Part shown: in pieces, positions 18,568-29,658 of the stretch
Layout: each line of letters begins with the position of its first letter
Position numbering within the stretch: the stretch's first letter is position 1
Notes under the pieces: generated by a model
Told to the model about the DNA's origin: nothing
The model's database searches: none
The model's input: only the letters and a program-made list of their open reading frames with translations
Translations under genes and position numbers: made by a program
NCBI RefSeq assembly: GCF_002356295.1
Contig: NZ_AP018042.1
Span: 5,488,361-5,552,360, forward strand
Direction: 5' to 3'
Source of the DNA: Labilibaculum antarcticum
Lineage (GTDB): Bacteria > Bacteroidota > Bacteroidia > Bacteroidales > Marinifilaceae
DNA length: 64,000 nucleotides

Positions 18568-21500
18568 TTAAAAAGAAAGGTTTACACCAACTGTATAGGT
18601 TTTTGCCTGTGGATATATACCACGATCAATTCCCAGAGAAGTACCTCCTGCAGAGATTTCCGGATCAAAACCTTCATATTTTGTGAAAGTGAAAAGATTC
18701 TCGCCCGTAACGTATAAACGCAAGCTCTTTACAAATGCCTTATTAATAATATGTTTTGGCAAAGTATAGCCTAATGTCACATTTTTAACCCGCATGTAAT
18801 CACCCTCTTTAACGTAAAGATCAGATGACAACCAGTTGCCATTGTTATCTGAGAATGAAAAACGTGGAATTGTAGTAGAAGTTCCTTCTCCTGTCCAGCG
18901 ATCTAACATATATGCAGGTAAATTGATGTAACGTAAGTCTGTACGTCTTGTAGCATCATAAATATCATTTCCTACAGTACCCTGCAGCATCATGCTAAAA
19001 TCAAAGCCTTTGTAATCAATGCCAATATTAAAACCATAAGTCCAATCTGGCATACCTTTACCAATTTTAGTACGATCTTCATCAGTAATGGTCCCATCGC
19101 CATTAACATCCACAAATCTTACATCACCAGGACCTGCATTCTCTTGAATTAAACCACCTTCATTATTAACATGTGCATTAACTTCTGAGGAGTTTTGAAA
19201 AATACCATCTGTTTTATATCCATAAAAATATGGGAATGGCAACCCATTTTGGGCTCTCGAAATAGTTCCAACATTCTGATAGCTATCGTAATTAGCAAAT
19301 CCATCTGCATTACCGAGATTAACCAATTCGTTTTCAAGATAGGAGGCATTTCCACTAATTCTAAATTTGATTTCATCAATTTTGAATCTATATCCTAAAT
19401 CAAATTCAACGCCCCAGTTTTTCATATCTCCAACATTACCTGTTGGCTTTGATTCTCCTACATAAGAAGGAATAGCCATGGTCATCAACATTCCGTTGGT
19501 CTTTTTATCGTAGTAATCAACAGTTAATGTCAATGAATTATCTAAAAATCCGAAATCAAGACCTATGTCGGTTTGTTCAGACTCTTCCCACGCCAATGAA
19601 GTATTGGCTAAGCCTGATGCTTTCGTTCCATTCACAATTGTACCATCACCAGGTCCAAAAGCATAGTTATTTCCTGTTGAAGTAAGAGCAGTATAACCAA
19701 AAGCTCCAATGTTTTCATTACCATTTTTACCCCATGAAGCTCTCAACTTTGAAGAGGTAAACCATTCCGGACGAGATTCCATGAATGCTTCTTTTGTAAT
19801 ATTCCATCCAAATGAGAATGAAGAAAATACACCATATTTTTTCCCTGGTCCAAAATTGGACGAACCATCTCTACGAATTGTAGCCTGAAACATGTACTTT
19901 TCTGAAAAGTTATAGCTTAATCGAGCAAAAATAGATGATAATGTATGTGGACTCCAAGCTCCACCACCAGCAGTTTGATCTCCATTCGTAGCTGTACCTG
20001 TAGTGAAATCAATATTGGCTTTATCACCATTCTCTTCAACCATAAACCTATTACTACCACTTAAACTACGCCCTGTAGTTTTTTTAGCAGATTGCCCCAA
20101 CATGATGTTGAAATTATGCTTGTTGTTTATACTCTTCTCGTAGGATAAAATATTTTCTACCTGCCAGGTAAATCCACGATTCATACTTGACCAAACTTTT
20201 GAGTCATCAACATGAGAAGACTTACCTAAGTAATATTCAGGAGTCCAACCATCATTTCCCCAGAAAGCTAAATCAGTACCAAATGAAGAGCGAATCTTTA
20301 GATTGTCCCAGATATTTAACTCACCCCAGAACGAAGACACAAACTTGTCTGAACTATCCTCGCCACCTGGCAAAGCAAGCTGAGCTACCGGGTTTGTAAT
20401 TTCGTTATAATCGTCACCTGCAATCGTATAAATCAACCCATTCTTTGGGTCACGAACAGCTGTTGGATGCAATGCAGCAGCAGCAGCCTGATCTTCTTCA
20501 TACAAACCCAACAATGGAGAAAATGAGATTGCACCGCCAAGTGCAGAACCATACTCTGAGTTTGTTCCAATACCTTTTGAATTAATTCTTGTGTAGGCAA
20601 GATTAACCCCAGCTGTAATTTTATTTAAAAAGTTGCGGTCCTTATTATCCAAAAGATTATAGGTTGTATTTGATCTTAATGAAATTCTCTCATAATTAGA
20701 ACGATCGAAATTTCCACCCACAATTCCATCCTGCTTGTAATAGCCAGCAGAGAAATAGTATAAAACTTTATCAGATCCACCACTAACACTCAATTGGTGG
20801 TTTTCAACAGGAGCATTGTCATAAAAAACCGCATCTTGCCAATCTGTACCTTTACCCAAAGCATAAGGATCATCATATCTTGCAGTTTCACCTGAATTAA
20901 CTAAACCTTCATTTATCAGTAAAGCATATTGTTAGGCATTTAACACATCCCTTTTATTCCATTTATTTTGCCAACCTCTTGAGGCATTATAGGTTACAGA
21001 TAATTTACCTCTCTCTCCACTTTTTGTAGTTATTAGAATAACTCCATTGGCAGCACGAGCTCCATACACTGCACCTGATGCAGCATCCTTTAGAACTTCA
21101 ACAGACTCAACATCACTTGGATTTAAATAATCTATTCCTCCGTCAATTGGCATACCATCTACAATATAGAGTGGATCACTATTGTTAATAGTACCAACAC
21201 CACGTATTCTTACTTGTGAAGAAGCTCCTGGCTGTCCGGAAGATGTTGTAACAGTAACTCCTGAGGCCAATCCTTTCAGGGCATTATCAATCCGAACTGG
21301 TGCAATGTTTTCTAAATCTTTTGCTGAAACGCTAGCAATTGAAGCAGTTACAACGCTCTTTTTCTGCACTCCATAACCTACAACCACCACTTCATCAAGC
21401 CCGGTTGTTTCAATACTTAAAATCACATTTATTTCAGTTTTATTCCCCACCAAAGTTTCCTGCGAGGTAAATCCGATCAGTGAAAATATCAGAATTTCGT

Positions 21501-21696
21501 CATTCGAAACTTCCATTTGAAATTTCCCATCCATATCGGTAGAAGTACCAATTGTAGTACCTTTAACCACTACCGAAGCAAATGGCAATGGTATGCCATC
21601 CTCCGCTGAGGTCACTAGACCTGTTACAGCATGCTTTTGTGCAAAAGATTGCATACAAAAGAATGCCAGAACTAAAAACAAGACTGTTTTTTTCAT
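18568..21696 (-). pseudogene. susC: SusC-type TonB-dependent transporter (susC1), interrupted by one in-frame stop
   Basis: The frame from 21696 to 18568 encodes a full-length 1042-codon SusC except for a single TAA at 20932-20934 (codon 255). The signal peptide (MKKTVLFLVLAFFCMQSFAQ), the carboxypeptidase-regulatory-like domain, the TonB-box region (LDEVVVVGYG) and part of the plug lie before the stop. The rest of the plug and the whole barrel (ending YTVGVNLSF) are open after it. Paralogue susC2 has KAQDYAMIINES where susC1 has NA-stop-QYALLINEG, so CAA to TAA is the simplest change. It may be a recent pseudogene, a strain variant or a base-call error; two separate genes are unlikely because the second half would start mid-plug at a TTG. 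Confidence 0.9.
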
Positions 21697-22141
21697 AGAT
21701 AATTAGTTAAGATGATTAGTTAATTATTTTCAATAAATGGATCTGTCTGTTAGCTTTCAGATCCATAATAATTATATTCGAATAATAGTAAACTCAATAT
21801 TTCCTTCTTGCTGATTTCCTGCAGCAATCGAAGCATCCAATGATGAACTAACAGGTATATTTTATTAATCTCATAGTAAGTTTTTTACTTTATAATTATT
21901 CATTCTTTCCATAATGAAAAACGGAAAAACACGATATCGTTCGAGCTTGCGATCAAGTATATTGCTGAGGTGAAACCATTTACTATCGTAATTTTTGAAA
22001 CTTTTTAAACGGTCTTGTTTTTACTGGTTTATCCGGTTTCCGTAGAATCACCTCAGTTTTATATTCTTAAGCTAACTTGATCTATTTCTATTCATTCAAA
22101 ATGCATTAGACTCTAATGTTGATCATTGAACTGGAAGACAT
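21697..22141. other. 445-bp intergenic region between GH5 and susC1 with a long inverted repeat
   Basis: No gene is seen. CTGAGGTGA (21965-21973) and TCACCTCAG (22048-22056) are perfect inverted 9-mers enclosing about 74 nt with further internal pairing (AAACGGT/ACTGGTTT). CATTAGA/TCTAATG-type dyads lie at 22104-22118, just after the GH5 stop. The region should contain the GH5 transcript end and the susC1 promoter, but no good TAnnTTTG box was found on the minus strand. Confidence 0.6.
21737..21766 (-). promoter_or_regulatory. Hairpin in the susC1 5' leader
   Basis: ATGGATCTG (21737-21745) pairs perfectly with CAGATCCAT (21758-21766) around a 12-nt loop, about 40 nt upstream of the susC1 start codon on the minus strand. 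No T-run follows, so it is more likely a leader structure than a terminator. The AU-rich stretch between hairpin and start (CTAATC, then CTTAACTAA) is nearly the same as in front of susC2. Confidence 0.55.
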
Positions 22142-24850
22142 TTATCTGACAATCAAAACCTTTAGCGTTTCATTCACTTCTTCTCCTGAAATTTGAAGTA
22201 AGTAAGTACCAGCCGGGTATTTATTAACATCAATCCAAACCCTTTCTTCGGTGCTTGATTGAGACATGACTTGTTTTCCTCCCATATTGAAAAGGCTGAT
22301 TTGTTTTACTGAATAGGTTTCGAAATCAACTTTTAAGATGTCAGATGTTGGATTGGGATAAACTTTCAATTTGGATTCATGCATCTGATCTTCGATACCA
22401 GTAACTGTGGCCGGTTTTAATGAAATCCAATTCAGATTGTGCTCACCTGCCTGCGAATACAAACGTAAGACTACTTTTCCTGCAGGTAATTCAAGTGATA
22501 TTGTTTTCGTTTGCCAAGATTGCCATCCACCTGTACTTCCAAAGCTTACTATTTCATTGTTTACCATTTCGCCTTCAGATGAATTTTGAATAAGGATTTC
22601 AGCACTCATAGAAGTCGCTACTCTAAACTCGATTTCAAACATTCCTGCTTCGGGAACATATAGTAGATAATCAAGATAATCGCCATCTGCAGCGTAAGAA
22701 GTATTTTTACCTCCTCCTGTATCAGTACAATCCTCCAATTCAAAACCATTATTTACCATGAAATCCTCAGCTTCAACTTTTCCTGGAATTTCGTAATGCT
22801 TTTGGAATTCATTATTTACCAGAACTTCTGAAAAAGCTGATAAATTTTGAACCCCGGATTTCACACTTGTTCCCTGATAAGATAGCTTGATCTCATCATT
22901 ATAAAACAAATCTTGATCTACCTTTACTATGATTTGCTGATCATTTTCATCATTTAAAAACAAATCAGAAATTGCAACTACAACATCATTTACCTTTAAC
23001 TCAAATTCATTCCTATCGATATTGTTTTCGGTAGAAGTAATCGATTTACTGAGATTGATATATATTTCATTATCAATTTTTGGCGTGTTTGCATTGAATA
23101 ATTCAAAAGGAACATCAGAGATTTCAGCAGGTTCGATAAAAGAAAAATAAGTAAGGTTTACCGCACCTCCATCAAACACAAGTTTTACTTTTACCTCACC
23201 TTCCGGCAGTATAATATTGTTTATCGTTTTAGTAGAGTATGTTGCCCAACCTCCAGTCGAGGGCAGATCAAATGTTTCGGAAGCAAGCTTACCATCCACT
23301 TCAATATGCATTGAGGCTATATTTTCGCTGGCAGTGCGAAGTTTTAATTTATACGATGCGTGTGCTTCCGAATTGATAGTATATTGAAGCCACTCTCCTC
23401 CACTCACCCAACCGACACTATATCCGTTGGTTGCTTCAGAATCATCACATTTCTCTATATCAACACCGTCATTACGATATTCCCATCCCTGATTCCAAGC
23501 TTTAAATTCACCAGTATTTAGATGATAATTTGCAGTATCTGTATCGAAGTAAGCATAGTTATTTCTTCCCAAATCATAATCGACGGCAAATATTTTCTGG
23601 CTTGTAGTATGTGATTTGAATGGTTTTGTTTCTGTGGTATGTGGCTGACGAATAAGTGCATCAATTACATCGTATTGAATGTTGCAATTTTCAAATTTGT
23701 GTTTATCTGCAAAAGTCATTACAGCATTGTATGTTTCGTCAGCAGTCATACTACCATTACCTTTCCACATTTCCACCATTTGGGTATAATCGGCATTGGT
23801 CTCCACCTTAAGCACATTATTAATGCCTGACTTTTTAACTGGCCACCAAGACCATCCTATATTGTTACTTTCTGACAAGGCTGCTAAATTAGCAAACCAT
23901 GTATTAGAATTTTCTCCGGTTTCCCCCAACCAAATAGGACGATTGTGTTCTTCTCTAAAATCGGTTATCCATTTCAGTGCATTCACATCATTGTAATTCC
24001 AATATTTGTGAAAACTGTAAGCCATATTATCATCCCAGGCAGGAGTTAAACCTGAAAAATCATTGGCCCAAGAATTTCCTTCGATAAAAATGATGTGATT
24101 AGAATCTACGGCTCTAATTGTATCTGTAATTCTGCCATATAAATCTCTAATTTGTGAGTTGTTCCCTTCCGGAAAAGTCCAGTTAATTTCATTGATTAAA
24201 TCATATCCACCAATCCATGGTGAATCAGCATATCGCTCTGCAAGTTTTCGCCAAAGAGCCACTGTTTTATCTTTGTTTAAATCGTTCTCCCAAAGACTAG
24301 GCTTTGTGTCGTCATAATCAGATATAGCAGCATTTCCGCCCTGTCCTCCAGGTGCTCCATGAAGATCAAGTATCAGATACATTTGATTATCGGCACACCA
24401 AGACAAAAGGTTGTCGATCATCGTAAAACCTTTATCCTTCCAAGTAATTTCTCCTTGTACGGTTTCCTCTTCGATAGGTGGCGTGAACCACTTGTAATGC
24501 ATAGCAACTCTCACAGTATTAAATCCCCATGCTGCCATTGAATCAACATCAATTTTTCTGAAATGATTCTCAAGCCAGGCATCATAAAATTCTTCTGTTC
24601 TTGTCTCTCCGATAGTCTCTTCTAATTTCTTTCTGAATTCATGTTGAGTTCCTGCTACATCTTCGGTTTGCATCATGTAACCTTCCTGTATCATCCAATT
24701 CCCAGTTCCAATACCTCTAATAAGGAAATTATCACCATTACCGTCGACAATATTTTTCCCATCTACATGCACAAAGCCTTGTGAAAAAGCAGTGACAGAA
24801 AAACTTAGGGAAAACAATACAAGAAAAGAGAGAGCAATGAAATTCTTCAT
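22142..24850 (-). CDS. GH5 glucanase with two CBM-like domains and T9SS sorting domain
   Basis: A secreted enzyme of about 902 residues from the chosen ATG at 24850, which opens a signal peptide (MKNFIALSFLVLFSLSFSV). The frame could extend to 24985, but that adds 45 non-signal residues and overlaps the upstream GH30 gene. The GH5 barrel has LINEINW (acid/base Glu221) and WLGETGEN (nucleophile Glu310). CBM6-like sandwiches follow (GGEWLQYTINSEAHASYKL, and VEAEDFMVNNGFE with DYLDYLLYVPEAGMFEIEF). The end is a T9SS type A domain (LKVYPNPTSDILKVDF ... KVLIVR). It probably attacks the beta-1,3- or beta-1,6-glucan backbone outside the cell; exact linkage is not readable. Confidence 0.9.
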   Translation of the reverse strand: MKNFIALSFLVLFSLSFSVTAFSQGFVHVDGKNIVDGNGDNFLIRGIGTGNWMIQEGYMMQTEDVAGTQHEFRKKLEETIGETRTEEFYDAWLENHFRKIDVDSMAAWGFNTVRVAMHYKWFTPPIEEETVQGEITWKDKGFTMIDNLLSWCADNQMYLILDLHGAPGGQGGNAAISDYDDTKPSLWENDLNKDKTVALWRKLAERYADSPWIGGYDLINEINWTFPEGNNSQIRDLYGRITDTIRAVDSNHIIFIEGNSWANDFSGLTPAWDDNMAYSFHKYWNYNDVNALKWITDFREEHNRPIWLGETGENSNTWFANLAALSESNNIGWSWWPVKKSGINNVLKVETNADYTQMVEMWKGNGSMTADETYNAVMTFADKHKFENCNIQYDVIDALIRQPHTTETKPFKSHTTSQKIFAVDYDLGRNNYAYFDTDTANYHLNTGEFKAWNQGWEYRNDGVDIEKCDDSEATNGYSVGWVSGGEWLQYTINSEAHASYKLKLRTASENIASMHIEVDGKLASETFDLPSTGGWATYSTKTINNIILPEGEVKVKLVFDGGAVNLTYFSFIEPAEISDVPFELFNANTPKIDNEIYINLSKSITSTENNIDRNEFELKVNDVVVAISDLFLNDENDQQIIVKVDQDLFYNDEIKLSYQGTSVKSGVQNLSAFSEVLVNNEFQKHYEIPGKVEAEDFMVNNGFELEDCTDTGGGKNTSYAADGDYLDYLLYVPEAGMFEIEFRVATSMSAEILIQNSSEGEMVNNEIVSFGSTGGWQSWQTKTISLELPAGKVVLRLYSQAGEHNLNWISLKPATVTGIEDQMHESKLKVYPNPTSDILKVDFETYSVKQISLFNMGGKQVMSQSSTEERVWIDVNKYPAGTYLLQISGEEVNETLKVLIVR

Positions 24851-24962
24851 CCAACAATTCAAACTTTTTCCTTCTGATTGATATTCAAGTCGTCGTAACA
24901 TATTTTTATGGTTTAGCAGTATTTTCATTAGTATAGATTTATTCCGAGTTGGTAATGGATTT

Positions 24963-26462
24963 TTAGTTAATAACAATTGTTGCAATTGAATGAGCAGGAA
25001 GAACAGATAGAGTACCTCTTCCTTCTAACCATATTTTAAATTCAAGTTGCTGATCAGTTTGATTCATAGCTACAACAGCAATGCTATTGTCTTTATTTAC
25101 AAAAGCTGTTGCCAGAATATTGTCATCATTCGAAGAACAAATAATACGTTGTGCACCTGGACGGATGTATTTTGAGAAATGCCCCAGGTAATAATAGGAA
25201 TTCATGTAAATGATTTCACCCGTTTTTGTATTACCGATAATTGGTGCGTAACAATAATTGGCAACATGATTAGGACCTCCTTTTTCATCGAGTAAAATAT
25301 TCCAATCAACCCAGCCTGAAGCCGAATTATTAAGATCATGAATAATGGACTCCCCATATCTTTCTCCCCAAGTCCATTTCTTCAACATGTTGTAATCAAA
25401 TGGGAATTCACATCCTTCAGTGAAAATGGTTTTCTTATCAGGGAATGCCTCGGATACAAGTTTCACGTTTTCAAAATGATCTCCGCTATACCAATGAAAA
25501 CCGGTACCCCAAATATATTTTGAAGCCTCAGGATCATCTAAAGCAACTTGAGCGCGCTGATACATTAATCCTCGATTGTGATCCCAGATAATAATTTTCT
25601 TATCCCCCATCAAACTATTTTCGAGAGTTGGACCCAAATAGTTTTTCACAAAATCTCTCTCTTCCTCGGCAGTAAAAATACAGGATTCCCAGCGCTGAAC
25701 AGCCAGTGGCTCATTTTGAACTGTAAGCCCCCAGAAATCAATCCCATGCTTTTTATAAGCATCAAAGAATTTAACGAAATAATCAGCCCAAGTCTGGAAA
25801 TATTCCGGCTTTAAGCTTCCTCCTTCTAACATGTTATTGTTGGTTTTCATCCACGCAGGAGGACTCCAGGGAGAAGCGAAAAGTTTCATTTCATTCCCTG
25901 ATTTAGCCAAAGCTTCTTTAATGAAAGGTATTTTATATTTGTTGTCGTGTTCTATGGAGAAATTCTCTAAAGTTGTGTCGCCGCTGACTTCTGCATAAGC
26001 ATAGCTTTCACTTGAAAAATCACAACTATGAATATGAGTACGACACAAACTATAGCCAATTCCCTTTTCACGATCGAAGTAAGCCTCTAAAATTTCGCTT
26101 TGTTTGTTTTTGGGAAGCTTGTAAAAAGTTTCTGCTGCAGCATCAGTAAGTGCACCGCCAAAGCCTTCAATAATTTGAAAACGCTTTTTTGCATCGATTA
26201 TAAGAGTGGAAAAATGTTCTCCCGGCTGATTAAAATCACCAACCAACAGGTCATCAGATTTTGAGAATCTTAAATCCCCATCTTTTGCGGTAGTATATTG
26301 AATTGCTTTTTCAAGAGTAATCTTATTATTGCTTCGACTATTCGTCTGCAAATTTTCAACTCCCTCCTGTTGATTCCTTTGTCCAGCAATTAGATTGCAT
26401 GCATTAAGAGTGCCTATGCTAATAATTGCGAATAAAAAATATTTCAATATTGTGCTTGTCAT
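24963..26462 (-). CDS. GH30 glycosidase lipoprotein (putative endo-beta-1,6-glucanase), copy 1
   Basis: A 499-residue lipoprotein (lipobox LNAC, Cys22). The GH30 TIM barrel shows IIEGFGGALTDAAAE, ASPWSPPAWMK, the acid/base Glu251 in TVQNEPL and nucleophile Glu349 in FTEGC; the C-terminal beta domain ends HSIATIVIN. Bacteroidota GH30 enzymes in glucan loci commonly cut beta-1,6 links (pustulan or laminarin branches); the specificity is inferred. It is the first gene after regulator 1 and probably forms an operon with GH5. A TATATTTG box lies 26 bp upstream of its start. Confidence 0.93.
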   Translation of the reverse strand: MTSTILKYFLFAIISIGTLNACNLIAGQRNQQEGVENLQTNSRSNNKITLEKAIQYTTAKDGDLRFSKSDDLLVGDFNQPGEHFSTLIIDAKKRFQIIEGFGGALTDAAAETFYKLPKNKQSEILEAYFDREKGIGYSLCRTHIHSCDFSSESYAYAEVSGDTTLENFSIEHDNKYKIPFIKEALAKSGNEMKLFASPWSPPAWMKTNNNMLEGGSLKPEYFQTWADYFVKFFDAYKKHGIDFWGLTVQNEPLAVQRWESCIFTAEEERDFVKNYLGPTLENSLMGDKKIIIWDHNRGLMYQRAQVALDDPEASKYIWGTGFHWYSGDHFENVKLVSEAFPDKKTIFTEGCEFPFDYNMLKKWTWGERYGESIIHDLNNSASGWVDWNILLDEKGGPNHVANYCYAPIIGNTKTGEIIYMNSYYYLGHFSKYIRPGAQRIICSSNDDNILATAFVNKDNSIAVVAMNQTDQQLEFKIWLEGRGTLSVLPAHSIATIVIN

Positions 26463-26487
26463 CTATCTATTTGTTTGATTTTCAAAA

Positions 26488-26514
26488 CAAATATATATAT
26501 GCACAATATGGCAA
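26488..26514 (-). promoter_or_regulatory. Candidate promoter of the GH30-GH5 operon
   Basis: On the minus strand TTG (26514-26512) is followed 16 bp later by TATATTTG (26495-26488), a perfect -7 box; the spacing is shorter than the usual 19-21. Just upstream, at about 26530-26575, are three CTCAAA repeats and a TTTACATAC that may be an operator. Confidence 0.45.
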
Positions 26515-26669
26515 CCTGAGTTTGATGCCTCTCAAATACTCCTCAAACGTTTACATACACTACTCAAAACCACTCTAATCAACGCAACACCCTCATAAAC
26601 TGATTCTTGAGAAAACAAGAAATCACATTAATTTGATGCTAAACAGGGTGATAAACGTAGAGAAAAAAC

Positions 26670-29630
26670 CTATAAATCCATTAAATATCTCTGTAATGAC
26701 TCATTGGAATCGAGTTCTAATTTTTTTCGAAGGCGATAACGGTCGTTTTCGATCGCTCGTGTAGTTTTATGCATAAATTCCGCAATCTCTTTGGAGGAGA
26801 GGTTCATTCTTACGTACGAAGCAACCTTAACCTCCGACAAAGTTAAATCTGGATATTCATTACGTAACTTACTTATAAATTCATTGTACATTTTATCCAA
26901 TCGAGGCTCAAGGTATTTCCACTCCTTATCATCGTTGATTTCATTATCAATCTCATCAATTACGATTTGCAAACCACTTTTTACTGCAGGCATTGCTTTG
27001 GCCGCAAGACCAAGCATACGATTTTTATAATTGATCAGAACCCTGTTTCGATTTACCGTGTAGAAGGTTAGTTTTTCCAATTCCGATTCGATATTTTCCT
27101 TTTCAAGTTCAGTGATTCTCTTTTCCTTTAACGCCTGTTCCTGTAGGAATTTTATCTTTAAAATACGCAATCGATAATTATAAGTGGCTACTATAACACC
27201 GACTATTAAACCAACAACCAAGAAGCCAAACCATGTAGTTTTCCAGAAAGGAGGAAGAACACGAATACTAAGCTCTGCAATATTATCTCCCCACTTTTTA
27301 TCATTATTTGAAGCTTGAACTTTAAAGGTATAACTTCCATTCTTTAAATTTGAATAAGATACAAAGCGATGTTCAGAATTTAAATTATACCAATTTTCAT
27401 CGAACCCTTCCAGTTTATATTTGTACTGACACTTTTTTGGATGTGTATAATTTAAGGCGGCAAATTCAATTGAGAAAACCTTATCGGAATAAGTTAACTC
27501 AATCTCTTTAGTATATGTGATATCATTATGCAATTTAACGTGCTGATTAATTGAATCACCTGGTAAAACTTCTTGATTTTGGATTTTTAGTTTCGTAAAA
27601 TAAACTTTTGGAATCGTAAGATTTAAAGACAATTCAGAAGGATTGAATATGTCCAGTCCATTTTTTGATCCAGCTAAAAAAGCACCATCTTGTAATTTAA
27701 TAAAAGCCTGAGCATTAAACTCATTCGATGATAATCCATCAGACTTATCAAAAGACATAAATTCGTTTGAATCCTTACTTAGAAAAGCAATTCCATCATA
27801 GCTCGTTACCCAAATTCCACCGTTCGCATCTTCCTGTATACCAAGAATAATCATAGATGGCAAACCATTGTCCAATGTGTATTGAATGCCCTCCTTGTCT
27901 TTTTTATTGTATTTAAACAGGCCATTTCCTTCTGTTCCAATCCAAACATTCCCCCACGTATCTTGAAATAAATCCTTAATTACCCCTTCAGTGGTAATAT
28001 TTGAGTTTGTACTTATTCTCAATACATTATTAGCTTGCTTATCGTAAACAAATATCCCATTCCCTTCGGTACCGAACCATATATCGCCATCGGAATCTTC
28101 CATTATAGACATTACATTGGGATGATCAATTTTAATCAATTCATTAGAGTAAGGACCTATATTTTTAAATGTCTCTGTCTCAGCATTAAACAAATCAACG
28201 CCATTACCCAACAGTCCCAACCAATTTTTCCCCTGACTATCTACCAGCATGGTCCAAACATTTTCGGAGTGTAAACTCGAATTGTTTTGATAATTCTGAT
28301 GAAAATTTGTAAACGAATTCGTTTTATAATTGTATATATTTAATCCCGTATTGTAAGTCCCTACCAGTATATTACCATTTACATCCTCGGCCAAACTAGT
28401 AATAACATTGCCAGATATACTTGATTCATCCAGGTTCTCAGAATAAAAATGAGTCAATTTATACTCTTTGTCGATTACGTGTAAACCAGATCCATCCGTC
28501 CCTATCCAAATATTTCCTCTACTATCCTGTAAAATGCTAAGTACAGATTTACCTTTAAAAAATGAATGAATACTATCAGGGAATAATTTACTTGTAATTT
28601 TTTTTGCGAGGGGATCATAATAAGCTACACCTTTATCGTAGGTTCCTACCCAAATCCTGTTGGCATTGTCCTTATATAAGGTATATACCTGATTGCTTGG
28701 CAAACTATTAAAATCTTCATCATCAAAATTCACATATTCAAAGGTTCCTTTTTGAGGATCCAATATGCTAATTCCTCCCCCATCTGTGGCAATCCAAATT
28801 TTGCCGTCCGAATTTAAAATCAAGTCTCCAGTAAGTACTTCAGAACTCAAGCCATTTTCTTTAAAATAGAATTTTGATTTTTTTGTCTTCCTATCGTATT
28901 TGCATAAACCGTGTTTGTCTGCAGATATCCATAAATTACCTTCTCTGTCCTCAAGAAGGCGTTTTCGATAATTCCATGCATTTTGCTCTAAATTATTGTA
29001 TGGTATGGAGATAAATTGACCTGTAGCTCTATCAAAGTTTTGTATATCTTTTTCCCAAGTAGCAATAAATAATTGTCCATCCTTTGCTTCGAGAATATCA
29101 CTAACAACAACAGAATTCAAGCTTAAAGGCTTACCATCAGACCGATATACCACAAATGAATCTGTGTTTTTATCAAACAAAGCAAGACCATCATTACTGC
29201 CAATACATACCGTTCCATCTTTTAGAACTTTGATTCGATGAATTTGATTTCCAACGCCATATTCGGAGCCATATTTTTTGAATTGATTGGTTTTGGGATC
29301 AAATTTATTAAGTCCGTTTTGATAAGTGCCTACCCAAACAAATCCATCTTTATCTTCTGCCATGGATAATATTCTATTACCGGAAATAGAATTGGAATCT
29401 TGTGTATTTCGATAAACTTTTACCTCATAACCGTCAAAACGACAAAGGCCATCACGAGTACCGAACCACATAAATCCTGTACTGCTTTGCAAAATACATT
29501 CGATATTATTATGAGGGAGGCCTTGTTCTTTTGTGATCTTATTGAAACTGTATTGTGCAAACGAAAATTTAAGACACAAAATAAACAGTACACTTAAAAA
29601 AAACTTTTTATTTTTTATGGTTTTCATCAT
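26670..29630 (-). CDS. Membrane-spanning propeller sensor with LuxR-type HTH (regulator 1)
   Basis: A 986-residue regulator. After a signal peptide come about 13 visible Reg_prop blades (for example WFGTRDGLCRFDG, VWVGTYQNGLNKFD, IWIGTDGSGLHVID), consistent with two seven-bladed propellers. Then follow a Y_Y_Y domain (FDENWYNL), one membrane helix (FGFLVVGLIVGVIVATY), a coiled coil (ELEKENIESELEKL) and a C-terminal HTH (SSKEIAEFMHKTTRAIENDR). There is no histidine kinase, receiver or AraC domain, unlike classical hybrid two-component systems, so it should act as a one-component transmembrane regulator sensing a periplasmic glucan fragment. It lies directly upstream of GH30-GH5. Confidence 0.92.
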   Translation of the reverse strand: MMKTIKNKKFFLSVLFILCLKFSFAQYSFNKITKEQGLPHNNIECILQSSTGFMWFGTRDGLCRFDGYEVKVYRNTQDSNSISGNRILSMAEDKDGFVWVGTYQNGLNKFDPKTNQFKKYGSEYGVGNQIHRIKVLKDGTVCIGSNDGLALFDKNTDSFVVYRSDGKPLSLNSVVVSDILEAKDGQLFIATWEKDIQNFDRATGQFISIPYNNLEQNAWNYRKRLLEDREGNLWISADKHGLCKYDRKTKKSKFYFKENGLSSEVLTGDLILNSDGKIWIATDGGGISILDPQKGTFEYVNFDDEDFNSLPSNQVYTLYKDNANRIWVGTYDKGVAYYDPLAKKITSKLFPDSIHSFFKGKSVLSILQDSRGNIWIGTDGSGLHVIDKEYKLTHFYSENLDESSISGNVITSLAEDVNGNILVGTYNTGLNIYNYKTNSFTNFHQNYQNNSSLHSENVWTMLVDSQGKNWLGLLGNGVDLFNAETETFKNIGPYSNELIKIDHPNVMSIMEDSDGDIWFGTEGNGIFVYDKQANNVLRISTNSNITTEGVIKDLFQDTWGNVWIGTEGNGLFKYNKKDKEGIQYTLDNGLPSMIILGIQEDANGGIWVTSYDGIAFLSKDSNEFMSFDKSDGLSSNEFNAQAFIKLQDGAFLAGSKNGLDIFNPSELSLNLTIPKVYFTKLKIQNQEVLPGDSINQHVKLHNDITYTKEIELTYSDKVFSIEFAALNYTHPKKCQYKYKLEGFDENWYNLNSEHRFVSYSNLKNGSYTFKVQASNNDKKWGDNIAELSIRVLPPFWKTTWFGFLVVGLIVGVIVATYNYRLRILKIKFLQEQALKEKRITELEKENIESELEKLTFYTVNRNRVLINYKNRMLGLAAKAMPAVKSGLQIVIDEIDNEINDDKEWKYLEPRLDKMYNEFISKLRNEYPDLTLSEVKVASYVRMNLSSKEIAEFMHKTTRAIENDRYRLRKKLELDSNESLQRYLMDL

Positions 29631-29650
29631 CGGTAGAGGCTATGAACTCT

Positions 29651-29658
29651 CAAATATA
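29651..29658 (-). promoter_or_regulatory. Candidate -7 element for regulator 1
   Basis: Reads TATATTTG on the minus strand, a perfect TAnnTTTG, 21 bp before the regulator 1 start codon. No clear TTTG lies at the -33 distance. Confidence 0.4.

Noticed and set aside
18568-20859. Treating the susC1 barrel as a separate gene
   Set aside because: The supposed start is a TTG in the middle of the plug domain and the frame continues upstream through one stop to a proper SusC N-terminus.
24851-24985. N-terminal extension of the GH5 enzyme
   Set aside because: It would overlap the GH30 gene and push the signal peptide 45 residues inside; the ATG at 24850 is preferred, though not proven.
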